Part shown: in pieces, positions 26,825 through 34,685 of the stretch | How the letters are laid out: each line of letters begins with the position of its first letter | Position numbering within the stretch: position 1 is the first letter of the stretch | Source of the DNA: Rhodococcus sp. SMB37 | GTDB taxonomy: Bacteria; Actinomycetota; Actinomycetes; Mycobacteriales; Mycobacteriaceae | Reading direction: 5' to 3' | DNA: 64,000 nucleotides | Assembly (NCBI RefSeq): GCF_004345605.1 | Contig: NZ_SLVY01000006.1 | Span: forward strand, 248,001 to 312,000 | Program-made: the position numbers and the translations under genes | Notes under the pieces: model-generated | What the model was told of the DNA's origin: nothing | Database searches by the model: none | What the model saw: only the letters and a program-made list of their open reading frames with translations

Positions 26825-26838
26825 TGACGGCAGTGTCG
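26825..26838 (+). promoter_or_regulatory. Candidate operator upstream of alpha/beta hydrolase
   Basis: TGACGGCAGTGTCG. With flanks it reads ATCTGACGGCAGTGT, close to ATCTGACGACAGTGT at 56999. It lies 45 bases before the hydrolase start. Confidence 0.4.
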
Positions 26839-26882
26839 TACATGGTAATCCGTGTGAAGCGTTTTGGGACAGAAGGATACGT

Positions 26883-27647
26883 ATGAGCACAGGAATCGTG
26901 CTGGTGCACGGTGGACAACACACCGGCCGTTGCTGGTCGCGGACAGTGGATGAAATGAAGATGCTGCAGCCGGATCTACCTGTGCTGGCGGTCGACCTGC
27001 CGGGCCGTGCGACCAACCCTGCGGATCTCGCCGAAGTGGGCATTGCCGAATGCGTCGCGTCTGTTCTCGAGGACATTCACGAAGCGGAGTTCGACGACGT
27101 TGTCTTGGTTGCCCATTCGATGGGCGGTGTCACAATTCCCGGTGTAGCGGCCGAACTCGGATCCGAACGGGTGCGCAGCATGGTCTTCATTGCCGCCGCC
27201 GTTCCACCGAACCGATGGTCGATCCTCGAGAACCTTCAGGGCAGCTTGCAGGGCCAGGTAGGGGAGCGGGTGACGTCCAGGGTGACCGAACCCTTTCCCC
27301 GCGAAATGGCAACAGAACTATTCTGCAACGGGATGACCGACGAGCAAACCGAATTCACGCTGTCGGAGTTGTGTGCGGAAAGCTCACGGCTCGCTACGGA
27401 ACGCGTCGACAGAAGCGCGATGCCGCAGGGAGTCCCTCGGGTGTGGGTGCTCACCGGACACGATCGTGCGATGCCGCCGGCACAACAACGCCGGCACATC
27501 GACAATCTCGGTGGTGTCTCCGAAGTCGTGGAGATCGAAAGCTGCCACGACGTGATGATCAGTGAACCTGCCGCGCTGGCCCGGGTAGTGCTCGAGTGCG
27601 TCGAGCACTACCCGGCGCCGTCCGGTAAACGGGATTCCCAGACCTGA
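26883..27647 (+). CDS. Alpha/beta-hydrolase
   Basis: A 254-residue small alpha/beta-hydrolase. Oxyanion segment VLVHGGQHTG, nucleophile elbow AHSMGG with Ser near residue 81, and a late His in ESCHDVM; the acid is probably Asp in LTGHDRAMP. It belongs to the salicylate-esterase/hydroxynitrile-lyase-like group, which includes esterases and C-C hydrolases. I cannot choose between ester and C-C bond cleavage. AGAAGG precedes the ATG. It has its own promoter region with a candidate operator and converges on an SDR. Confidence 0.8.
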   Translation: MSTGIVLVHGGQHTGRCWSRTVDEMKMLQPDLPVLAVDLPGRATNPADLAEVGIAECVASVLEDIHEAEFDDVVLVAHSMGGVTIPGVAAELGSERVRSMVFIAAAVPPNRWSILENLQGSLQGQVGERVTSRVTEPFPREMATELFCNGMTDEQTEFTLSELCAESSRLATERVDRSAMPQGVPRVWVLTGHDRAMPPAQQRRHIDNLGGVSEVVEIESCHDVMISEPAALARVVLECVEHYPAPSGKRDSQT

Positions 27648-27666
27648 CCCGGATTTACGACTCCGA

Positions 27667-28422
27667 CTAGATCCACAGCGGTGTGCCTCCGCTTACCTTG
27701 AAGGTCTCGCCGGTGACGAACGATGACTCGTCCGAGCACAGGTAGAGCATCATGGCGACGATGTCCTCGGTCCGGCCGAGACGATGCACGAGCTGCCGGT
27801 CTTCGACGATGGAGTCGACAAATGGCTGAGGGAGATCGGCCAGAGCGCTGTCCGTCCCGATCAGGCCAGGGGCGATAGCATTGCATCGGATACCCGCGGA
27901 GGCGAAGTCGTGGGCCAGCGCGATCGTGAGGGCACGAACTGTCAGCTTGGACACGCCGTACGCGGTAATCGGGTTGTATGCTGCCATCGACGAAATATTG
28001 ACGACCGTGCCGCCCCCCCTCGACCGCATGGCTTCGAGGCATGCGATCGAGGTGTTGACGATGCCGAACACGTTGACGTCGAACAGAGCTCGCACGTCCT
28101 CGCGGCTCATTGTCGAGAAGGGCCGGCTGTAGCGGGTCAGGTGCAGACCGGCGTTGTTGATGAGAATGTCGATCCCACCGAACGCTTCCGTTGCTCGTGC
28201 CACGGCACGCGCAACGGTTTTCTCGTCGGCCACATCGCAATGGACCGCCAGTGCTTCGAAGCCGGCTTCTTTCAGTTCCTCGGCTGTCTTCTCGGCGCGG
28301 GTTCCATCGATGTCTGCGACCACCACCGCCGCGCCTTCGGCCGCGAGCGATCGGCAGAATGCTGCGCCGAAGCCCTGTGCGCCGCCGGTGACGAAGGCGA
28401 CCTTGGCGTCGAATCTTCTCAT
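27667..28422 (-). CDS. SDR oxidoreductase
   Basis: A 251-residue classical SDR: TGGAQGFG, VADIDG (Asp favours NAD), NNAGLHLTRYSRP, active site SSMAAYNPITAYGVSK, and the VTGETFKVSGG tail. The ATG at 28422 has GGAAGGAC upstream; a longer frame gives a non-SDR extension. It is the last gene of a leftward run with the SnoaL-like and second SDR genes. Likely an alcohol or 3-hydroxyacyl-CoA dehydrogenase; substrate unknown. Confidence 0.85.
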   Translation of the reverse strand: MRRFDAKVAFVTGGAQGFGAAFCRSLAAEGAAVVVADIDGTRAEKTAEELKEAGFEALAVHCDVADEKTVARAVARATEAFGGIDILINNAGLHLTRYSRPFSTMSREDVRALFDVNVFGIVNTSIACLEAMRSRGGGTVVNISSMAAYNPITAYGVSKLTVRALTIALAHDFASAGIRCNAIAPGLIGTDSALADLPQPFVDSIVEDRQLVHRLGRTEDIVAMMLYLCSDESSFVTGETFKVSGGTPLWI

Positions 28423-28480
28423 CGGAAGTCCGTCCTTCCGTCGATGTGTACGGTCTGCCGGATCGTGAAGTGCGGGGCGA

Positions 28481-28972
28481 TTACGCCGGATCCAGGAAAC
28501 GGGGCACCGTGTAGTCGTGTTCGAGATTGGGGCGGGGAGAGAACTTGCCGGAGAACGGCACCTGCCCCCGGCCGAACACCTGGAACCGACGGCGCGTGAA
28601 CCGCCACCCTTCGTCCAACCGGACGAGGGTGTCCTCGTACACACCGAAGTTGCAGTTGAGCTTGTCTCCGTCGTCGACTGCCAGCCATTCAGACACGGAC
28701 CAACTTGCCACGGCGGTGTCGCCCGCGACCTCGACGATGCCGTTCGTGCACGTGAGAATCATGAATTTCAGCGGGGCCAGCGTACTGTCGAGGATCGACC
28801 CGATCCTGTCTCGTCCGACGACATCCGGCGCGTTGTATGCGGAGAGGATTCCGTTCTCGGAATAACATGCCGCGGCTGCAGATCCGTCGCCCCGCATGAC
28901 GGCGTGGCTGTAGGCGTCGGTCAGCTTGCGGATGGCAAGTTCGTCGAGAAGTGACCTGTCGCGGTCGGTCAC
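28481..28972 (-). CDS. SnoaL/NTF2-like small protein
   Basis: A 163-residue protein with the NTF2 cone fold pattern: the helix LAIRKLTDAYSHAVMRGD, then YSENGILSAYNAPDVVGRDRI and strands ending RLDEGWRFTRRRFQVFG. The fold is used by ketosteroid isomerase, SnoaL cyclases and small dehydratases. The GTG start at 28972 overlaps the stop of the upstream SDR by four bases, so they are coupled. A double-bond isomerase or hydratase acting next to the SDR is plausible but unproven. Confidence 0.8.
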   Translation of the reverse strand: MTDRDRSLLDELAIRKLTDAYSHAVMRGDGSAAAACYSENGILSAYNAPDVVGRDRIGSILDSTLAPLKFMILTCTNGIVEVAGDTAVASWSVSEWLAVDDGDKLNCNFGVYEDTLVRLDEGWRFTRRRFQVFGRGQVPFSGKFSPRPNLEHDYTVPRFLDPA

Positions 28973-29775
28973 GGGATGCCGCCGTCCGAGCGGACGATGG
29001 CGCCGGTGGTGTAACTCGATGCGGCGCTTGCGAGAAACAGTGCTGCGCCGACAATTTCGTGTGGATTTCCGATGCGCTTGAGGTGCAGGCGCTCGGACAT
29101 CCGGTTGGTGTGGTCCATGTCCCATGCCGCGGCGATATCGGTGAGGTACTGCCCCGGCATGAGGGTGTTGACCCGGACTTCGGGCCCCAGGAGCTGGGCG
29201 AAGCCCTCGGTCATCGCATTGAGGCCGTTCTTTGCGGCGGCGTAAGGGATGATCGACCCCATCGGTCGCAGCGAACCAGTGCTGCTGACGTTGATGACCG
29301 AGCCGGAACCTTGCGCTTTCATTCGCGTTCCGACCAGCTGGGTGAGCCGGAACGGGCCTTTGAGGTTCAGATTCAGGACGCTGTCGTACATCTTCTCGGT
29401 CACGTCGGTGACGTCGTCGTAGACCGGTGACATGCCGGCATTGTTGACGAGGATGTCGATGCGCCCGAACCGCTCGTATGCGGCGTCGACCAGGCCTTCG
29501 ATCTCATCCCATCGGCCCATGTGACATCCGTAGGCCAGGGCGTTGCGGCCGGTGGTCTGTTCGATCTCGGCGGCCACGGCTTCGCAGTTCTCGAGTTTGC
29601 GGCTGGCGACGACGACGTCGGCGCCGGCCCGCGCGAAGGCGAGTGCCATTTCCTTGCCCATCCCGCGACTGCCACCGGTGATGAGTGCGACCTTGCCGGT
29701 GAGGCTGAACAGATCGAAGGGCGACTGCGGATCCGACGCCATGTGTTGGGCGTCGTCCTTCATACTGGGAGTCAT
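28969..29775 (-). CDS. SDR oxidoreductase
   Basis: A 268-residue classical SDR with a short N-terminal extension before SLTGKVALITGGSRGMGKEM. NNAGMSPVYDD and the active site SSTGSLRPMGSIIPYAAAK follow. VVASRK after the second strand suggests NADP(H). It starts 33 bases from a divergent TetR gene, so it is the likely target of that regulator. It is coupled to the SnoaL-like gene. An alternative start is the ATG at residue 5 or 12. Confidence 0.85.
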   Translation of the reverse strand: MTPSMKDDAQHMASDPQSPFDLFSLTGKVALITGGSRGMGKEMALAFARAGADVVVASRKLENCEAVAAEIEQTTGRNALAYGCHMGRWDEIEGLVDAAYERFGRIDILVNNAGMSPVYDDVTDVTEKMYDSVLNLNLKGPFRLTQLVGTRMKAQGSGSVINVSSTGSLRPMGSIIPYAAAKNGLNAMTEGFAQLLGPEVRVNTLMPGQYLTDIAAAWDMDHTNRMSERLHLKRIGNPHEIVGAALFLASAASSYTTGAIVRSDGGIP

Positions 29776-29808
29776 AAATATCCTCGGATCAGAATCGGAT
29801 TACCCACT

Positions 29809-30483
29809 GTGAAGAAAGATACATCAGAATTACAGTCATCGGCAGTCTCCCGTAGAGTCGCGCAGGCGGCCGAGCGTCGGACGGCACGGCAACGGAAGTC
29901 CGCGGAGGACGAGATCCAGCGAATCCTTGCGGTAACACTCGAACTCATCGAGAAGTCCGCACCCGCAATCCCTTCCGTCTCGGAGATCGTGGCGGCAGCG
30001 GGTATTTCGAATCAGACGTTGTACCGCTCGTTCCCGAGTAAAGATGATCTCCTGCTCGCAGTGCTGGAGCAGGGAACGCTGCGGGTCACGAATTACCTGC
30101 GCGAACGCATGTCGCGGGCGAAGGACCCCCGCGAACAGATTCTCGTGTGGACGCGTGGCGTGCTGCGCCAGGTCACCGCCACCGAAGCCGCGCAGACGAG
30201 CCGGGCGGTGCTCGAACCCCTCAAGAAGTCCGGCGATTCGGGCTCGGGCAATACGCCGGACGAGCTGCTCTACCCCCTCCGCGAGCTGCTCTCGGAACCC
30301 TTGGCGAAACTGGGGGCCGATCCCAGGCTCGACGGTGACTGCATCGCAGATCTCGTTCTGGGCGCCATGCGCCGTCACCTGTGGAACGGGACGGCCCCGA
30401 CCCGTTCGGAAGTCGAGTGGACGGGTCGGTTCGTGCTCGGCGGGCTCGACGCCCGCGCCGAGAGCAAGTCCGACCGGGCCTGA
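29809..30483 (+). CDS. TetR-family regulator
   Basis: A 224-residue regulator. The helix-turn-helix is at about residues 30-78 (EIQRILAVTLELIEKSAP, VAAAGISNQTLYRSFPSKDDLL), and the C-terminal part is the ligand-binding, dimerising domain. I set the start at GTG 29809, since upstream frame overlaps the divergent SDR's coding sequence. The 33-base gap between the two genes must contain both promoters, and GGATCAGAATCGGATTACCC lies there. It probably represses the SDR-SnoaL-SDR operon and itself. Confidence 0.8.
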   Translation: MKKDTSELQSSAVSRRVAQAAERRTARQRKSAEDEIQRILAVTLELIEKSAPAIPSVSEIVAAAGISNQTLYRSFPSKDDLLLAVLEQGTLRVTNYLRERMSRAKDPREQILVWTRGVLRQVTATEAAQTSRAVLEPLKKSGDSGSGNTPDELLYPLRELLSEPLAKLGADPRLDGDCIADLVLGAMRRHLWNGTAPTRSEVEWTGRFVLGGLDARAESKSDRA

Positions 30484-30521
30484 AGCAACAGTCCGGCAAT
30501 GACAATCCGAAGGGAATGCAA

Positions 30522-31349
30522 ATGGCACGAGGAATCGGTGACCTGGCAGGCGCCGTCTGTGTCGTGACGGGAGGTGCGTCGGGAATCGGACTTGCCGTGG
30601 CTCGTGCGCTGCGTGACCGCGGGACGACCGTCGTCATCTCCGACGTCGAGCAGTCGGCGCTCTTGGATGCGGCAGCCGACCTTGGTGTCCTGGGCATCCG
30701 GGCTGATGTGAGCCGGTGTGAGGATGTCGAACGACTGGCCGAGGAGACTCTCACTCGGCACGGCCGGATCGACGTGATAATCAACAACGCCGGGGTCGCC
30801 CGAGTGGCCCCGTTCGAGGAGTTGACCGACGAGGATTTTCATTGGCTGGTGGACGTCAATCTGTGGGGCGTGGTGAACGGCGTACGGACGTTCCTGCCGA
30901 TCATCGAGCGCACGTCACGTGCAGGATTCGTCGTCAACACTGCGTCGATGGCCGGACTCCGCGCCGCGCCTCGTCTGACTGCGTACGCGGCGACGAAGTT
31001 CGCGGTGGTGGGTTTGACCGAGGCGCTCGACGAGGAACTCGCAGCCCGCGGATCTCACGTCGGGGTGGGGGTTGTCGTTCCGGGGCAAGTCCGGTCGCGT
31101 ATCGGCGCCAGTGAACGAAACCGGCCCGGCGGACCGGGCGGTCCGATCGCGCAGCAGGCCGGATCGCAGTCGCTTCTCGAGGCGGAGGTGGTGGGTGAAA
31201 CGGTAGCCGACGCCATCGAGCGCGGTGATTTGTACATCGTGACCCACCCGGAGCGCCTCGGGTCGGTCAGGCAGCGGCATCGCAGGATCGAAGCAGCCTT
31301 CGAGGCCGCGGACAGCGTCATGGGCAGGGCCCGCCCGATAAGTGACTAA
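30522..31349 (+). CDS. SDR oxidoreductase
   Basis: A 275-residue classical SDR: TGGASGIG, VISDVE, NNAGVARVAPFEE, active site TASMAGLRAAPRLTAYAATK. The C-terminus is longer than a minimal SDR and lacks the DGG tail; HPERLGSVRQRHRR resembles hydroxysteroid or retinol dehydrogenase-like SDRs. The ATG at 30522 is seven bases after GAAGGGA; the ATG two codons earlier is less well placed. It lies 38 bases after the TetR gene and is probably co-transcribed with it. Confidence 0.85.
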   Translation: MARGIGDLAGAVCVVTGGASGIGLAVARALRDRGTTVVISDVEQSALLDAAADLGVLGIRADVSRCEDVERLAEETLTRHGRIDVIINNAGVARVAPFEELTDEDFHWLVDVNLWGVVNGVRTFLPIIERTSRAGFVVNTASMAGLRAAPRLTAYAATKFAVVGLTEALDEELAARGSHVGVGVVVPGQVRSRIGASERNRPGGPGGPIAQQAGSQSLLEAEVVGETVADAIERGDLYIVTHPERLGSVRQRHRRIEAAFEAADSVMGRARPISD

Positions 31350-31436
31350 GCGTCAGATAACTTCTCGTCTCGACCGCGAAGTGCTCATAGCTTCTTGCCC
31401 GGTAAGCACTGAAGAGGAGGTTAAGTCACTGGAGGG

Positions 31437-31465
31437 TTGACGCTTGTGATGACGATCACTAGAAT
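31437..31465 (+). promoter_or_regulatory. Strong promoter with GTGAT-N4-ATCAC operator
   Basis: TTGACG (31437-31442), 17 bases, TAGAAT (31460-31465): near-consensus housekeeping boxes. The perfect palindrome GTGATGACGATCAC (31446-31459) ends at the -10 box, so a bound repressor would block polymerase. It drives the amidohydrolase gene, leaving an mRNA leader of about 75 bases. Confidence 0.65.
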
Positions 31466-31548
31466 ACGACGTGTCAGATACGCGGTGGGATTCGTTCCGG
31501 ATCTGCCCATCCTTTTCACGTCCCAGCTCGACCCTCGAAGGAGTCGCT

Positions 31549-32772
31549 GTGCCGCTTCAGGACCATATGCACTTGATTTCGGTGGACGATCATTTGATCG
31601 AACCGCCGAACGTGTGGTCGGACCGCTTGCCGAAGAAGTTCCTCGACGAGGGTCCGCGCATCATCGAAAAAGACATGAGCACCGAGCATGGCGACGAGGG
31701 TCTGTCGGCGCTCCTGCTCGACGCCGCTCGCCACGGCAAGAAGGCTGCTGCACCGAAACTTGCGGAGGTCTGGCAGTACGAGGGCCGCGTCTATCCGAAC
31801 ATCGGCCTGAACGCCGTCGCAGGTAAGAAGCCCCAGGAATATGGCATGGACCCGACTCGGTACTCGGATATGCTTCCCGGTTGTTATGACGTGAACGCCC
31901 GCGTACAGGATATGGACATCGACGGGGTACAAGCCGCGCTGTGTTTCCCGTCCTTTCCCCGGTTCGCCGGCACGGTCTTCCTTGAAGGCAAGGACAAAGA
32001 ACTCGCCCTGCTGTCGGTGAAGGCGTGGAACGACTTCCACCTCGACGAGTGGGCCGGAGCCCACCCGGACCGGTTCATCCCACTGATAATCGTGCCGTTG
32101 TGGGATCCCGCCGAGGCGGCGAAGGAGATCTACCGCTGCGCCGCCAAGGGCGCCAGGGCGATCACGTTCCCCGAGAACACTGTCGGCTTGGGGTTGCCCT
32201 CGTTCTACACCGACCATTGGGATCCGGTCTTCCGCGCCGCGGAGGAGACCGGTATGCCGCTGTGCATGCACTTCGGCTCCTCGGGCAGGGCCCCGATTAC
32301 GTCTCCCGAAGCCCCGATGGCAGTGATGATCTCGCTGTTCGGTACGAACTCGATGGATGCGACGGCAGATTTGCTGTTCTCTCCGGTGTTCTACAAGTTC
32401 CCGAATCTGAAGGTCGCGTTGTCCGAGGGGGGTATCGGCTGGATGCCGTACCTGCTCGAGCGCATCGACCTGACCTGGGAGAAGCATCGCTGGTACCAGA
32501 ACGTAAACAAGGACGTTCGGCCGTCCGATTTGTTCCGTGAGCACATGTACGGATGCTTCATCGACGACTTCGAAGGTGTTGCCCGGCGCGATCGGATCGG
32601 GATCGACAACATCACGTGGGAGTGCGATTATCCGCATTCGGATTCGAACTGGCCCAACAGCCGCCAGTACACGGCAAAGCTCCTGCAGGACGTGCCGGAC
32701 GAGGATGCACACAAGATCGTCGAACTCAACGCTCGTAAGCTTTACAACTTCCCTCGTACCGACGGACAGTAG
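31549..32772 (+). CDS. Amidohydrolase-2 (ACMSD-like TIM-barrel) protein
   Basis: A 407-residue metal-dependent TIM-barrel protein of the amidohydrolase-2 family, which includes decarboxylases and C-C hydrolases. N-terminal VDDHLIEPPNVW carries the first ligand region, CMHFGSSGR the His after strand 5, and ECDYPHSDSNWP the late Asp and His. The GTG start at 31549 is five bases after AAGGAG. Close relatives sit in steroid and aromatic catabolic clusters, where decarboxylation or hydrolysis of a ring-cleavage product is suspected. A relic of a homologue lies at 20984. Confidence 0.85.
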   Translation: MPLQDHMHLISVDDHLIEPPNVWSDRLPKKFLDEGPRIIEKDMSTEHGDEGLSALLLDAARHGKKAAAPKLAEVWQYEGRVYPNIGLNAVAGKKPQEYGMDPTRYSDMLPGCYDVNARVQDMDIDGVQAALCFPSFPRFAGTVFLEGKDKELALLSVKAWNDFHLDEWAGAHPDRFIPLIIVPLWDPAEAAKEIYRCAAKGARAITFPENTVGLGLPSFYTDHWDPVFRAAEETGMPLCMHFGSSGRAPITSPEAPMAVMISLFGTNSMDATADLLFSPVFYKFPNLKVALSEGGIGWMPYLLERIDLTWEKHRWYQNVNKDVRPSDLFREHMYGCFIDDFEGVARRDRIGIDNITWECDYPHSDSNWPNSRQYTAKLLQDVPDEDAHKIVELNARKLYNFPRTDGQ

Positions 32773-32784
32773 CAGGTACGAAAA

Positions 32785-33003
32785 ATGGCTCACGAGAAGG
32801 AAATCGACGCTTCCGATTGGACCGATCAGGACCTGCTCACCAAGGACGAGGCAGGGGAACGGCTCGACGACGAAATCGAGTCGACACGCGCCCGCCTGAA
32901 CGAACTCGAGACACAGGATGCTGCCGGCAAAAACGTAGCTGCCTCGCTCGGTCTTGTTCGGCGCCGATTGACCGCGATGGAGAGATTGCGCGGCACCTTG
33001 TGA
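32785..33003 (+). CDS. Small acidic, helical protein of unknown function
   Basis: A 72-residue protein, rich in Glu, Asp, Arg and Leu. The central part (DEAGERLDDEIESTRARLNE) has heptad-like leucines and should form a coiled coil. I recognise no family. It follows the amidohydrolase by 12 bases with AGGTACG as a weak ribosome site and is followed at once by a hairpin, so it is the second gene of a two-gene transcript. A role as partner of the amidohydrolase is possible. Confidence 0.6.
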   Translation: MAHEKEIDASDWTDQDLLTKDEAGERLDDEIESTRARLNELETQDAAGKNVAASLGLVRRRLTAMERLRGTL

Positions 33004-33008
33004 ACTCC

Positions 33009-33049
33009 GGCCGGGCCGCCTTCCTGCGATGCGGGAAGGCGGCCCGGCC
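33009..33049 (+). terminator. Strong GC-rich hairpin terminator
   Basis: Arms 33009-33024 (GGCCGGGCCGCCTTCC) and 33034-33049 are perfect reverse complements over 16 bases with a nine-base loop. It ends the amidohydrolase transcript. Confidence 0.75.
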
Positions 33050-33107
33050 TGCTTTGCGTATGCAGCGTTGTCCGAGCTTGTTATATCCCTTGATGAAAGG
33101 CAACACT

Positions 33108-33902
33108 ATGAGTGATCGACTGAAGGGCAAGACCGTACTGGTAACGGGTTCCACCCGCGGCATCGGAAGATCCATGGCGGAACACTTCGCCGCGGAGGGC
33201 GCACGTGTCGCAGTCACCGGACGTACGGTGGAGCGCGGGCAGAAGGTCGTCGACAGGATCCGGGCGGCGGGTGGAGAAGCCGAGTTCTTCTCTCTCGATG
33301 TGACGTCGGAAGCGAGCATCCGAGAGGTCGTCGAGGCAGTCGTCGCACGGTTCGGAGGACTGTCGACCCTGGTGAACAATGCGGCCCCCACCGACGCGGT
33401 AGCCGGCACTATGAAGCCCCTCCACGAGTACGACACTGCGGAGTGGGAACGAATCATGACCGGAACTCTGACCGGAAATGTTTTCTGGGCAACAAAATAC
33501 GCGTGGCCGCATCTTGTCCGGGCAGAAGGGGCATCCATCCTCAACATCTCATCCGGTCAATCGCTATCCGGGTTCAAGGGTTTCGCGGCGTACGGCGCGG
33601 CGAAGGCCGGAGTCAACAGCCTGACACGATCTCTCGCGGTCGAGGGCAGTGCGGATGGAATCCGGGCCAACTGCATTCTCGTCGGCCGTGTGGTCGCGTC
33701 GAAAGGCGACTCCGGCCACCACACTGGGGGCGGCCGCCTGACACGTATCGGCAACCCGATGGACATCGCCTACGCTGCCACCTGGCTGGTATCCGATGAG
33801 GCCGAGTTCGCAACCGGGTCGATGGTTACAGTCGACGGTGGCTTCTCGATCAACGGTGATGCTGTCTCCGACGCGGAAAGCCTTTCCATGCAAGCAGTCT
33901 GA
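33108..33902 (+). CDS. SDR oxidoreductase
   Basis: A 264-residue classical SDR: TGSTRGIG, VTGRTVERG (Arg favours NADPH), NNAAPTDAVAG, active site SSGQSLSGFKGFAAYGAAK, tail ATGSMVTVDGG. The ATG at 33108 is preceded by GAAAGG. It is alone between a terminator and a convergent isochorismatase-like gene whose stop directly abuts its own. It probably reduces or oxidises a ring ketone or alcohol. Confidence 0.85.
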   Translation: MSDRLKGKTVLVTGSTRGIGRSMAEHFAAEGARVAVTGRTVERGQKVVDRIRAAGGEAEFFSLDVTSEASIREVVEAVVARFGGLSTLVNNAAPTDAVAGTMKPLHEYDTAEWERIMTGTLTGNVFWATKYAWPHLVRAEGASILNISSGQSLSGFKGFAAYGAAKAGVNSLTRSLAVEGSADGIRANCILVGRVVASKGDSGHHTGGGRLTRIGNPMDIAYAATWLVSDEAEFATGSMVTVDGGFSINGDAVSDAESLSMQAV

Positions 33903-34514
33903 CTATCGATTCTTCGGCAGGCGCGCCACGATATCGTCGGAGGGCATGATGCGGGCCAGTGCCCCGATCAGGTTCTCCAACATCGCGGTGTGTGCCTGTG
34001 GAGACGTTCCTGCAGTGCAGTCCTCGGCGAGCACCACGTGATAACCACGGTTCACCGCCTCGCTCGCCAGGCCGGGGATCGCTACGTTGGTCGAGACGCC
34101 GGCCAGGACGATGGTGCGAACGCCTTCGAGGCGGAGCATCGCGTCGAGGTCGGTGCCGTAGAAGGCGGTTATACCGGTTGCGCGACTGCTCACGATGTCG
34201 TCAGGCTCGGGTCCGAGTTCGGATGGAATCTCCACATCCGGCGTGCCGGCGATCAAGCTGCGGGTGCGCAGCGCCATCGTGCCGAGGTACGAGTTCGGAA
34301 GCATCCCGCGCTGGTCGGCGCGATGCTCGATGATGCAGTGCACCACGGGTAGTCCACGATCGCGGAACTGCCTTGCGAGCGACGCGGTGCGGCTGACGAT
34401 GCTTCGCTCGGCGGCCTCGCGTGCGAGCCCGGAAGATACGGATGACGTCGGGTCGAGGATGCCGCGCTGGCATTCGCTGATCACCAGCGCGGGGGCGGGG
34501 AAGTGGTCCGGCAT
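33903..34514 (-). CDS. Isochorismatase-like hydrolase without catalytic Cys
   Basis: A 203-residue alpha/beta protein of the isochorismatase superfamily. The usual triad is Asp, Lys, Cys. Here the first position lies in ISECQRG (Glu for Asp), the Lys region reads SSRATG, and GVSTNVAIPG has Ala where cysteine hydrolases have Cys. Cys-less members include isochorismatases, which cleave vinyl ethers, but the Asp and Lys changes make the activity uncertain. TTGGAGACC precedes the ATG. Divergent from the P450 gene. Confidence 0.75.
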   Translation of the reverse strand: MPDHFPAPALVISECQRGILDPTSSVSSGLAREAAERSIVSRTASLARQFRDRGLPVVHCIIEHRADQRGMLPNSYLGTMALRTRSLIAGTPDVEIPSELGPEPDDIVSSRATGITAFYGTDLDAMLRLEGVRTIVLAGVSTNVAIPGLASEAVNRGYHVVLAEDCTAGTSPQAHTAMLENLIGALARIMPSDDIVARLPKNR

Positions 34515-34597
34515 GCGTGGTCTCCAAATTGTGACGGGTAAGCCAGTTCATGGAATCGTATCTCATGAAACATCAGCAAAAACCCTGTTCATGGCTG

Positions 34598-34626
34598 TTG
34601 TGTAATAGTGACATTACTGCCAGAAT
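34598..34626 (+). promoter_or_regulatory. Promoter with internal operator upstream of P450
   Basis: TTGTGT (34598-34603), 17 bases, CAGAAT (34621-34626). TGACATTACTGCCA (34609-34622) overlaps spacer and -10, and an overlapping palindrome GTAATAGTGACATTAC spans 34602-34617. The -10 and operator are almost the same as at 49591-49619. It probably starts the long rightward array. Confidence 0.55.
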
Positions 34627-34685
34627 CAAGGAAATAACCGCGGCGGCACGGGGTCGTGTCCGCGAGAAATTCGAGGCAGGTTGTG

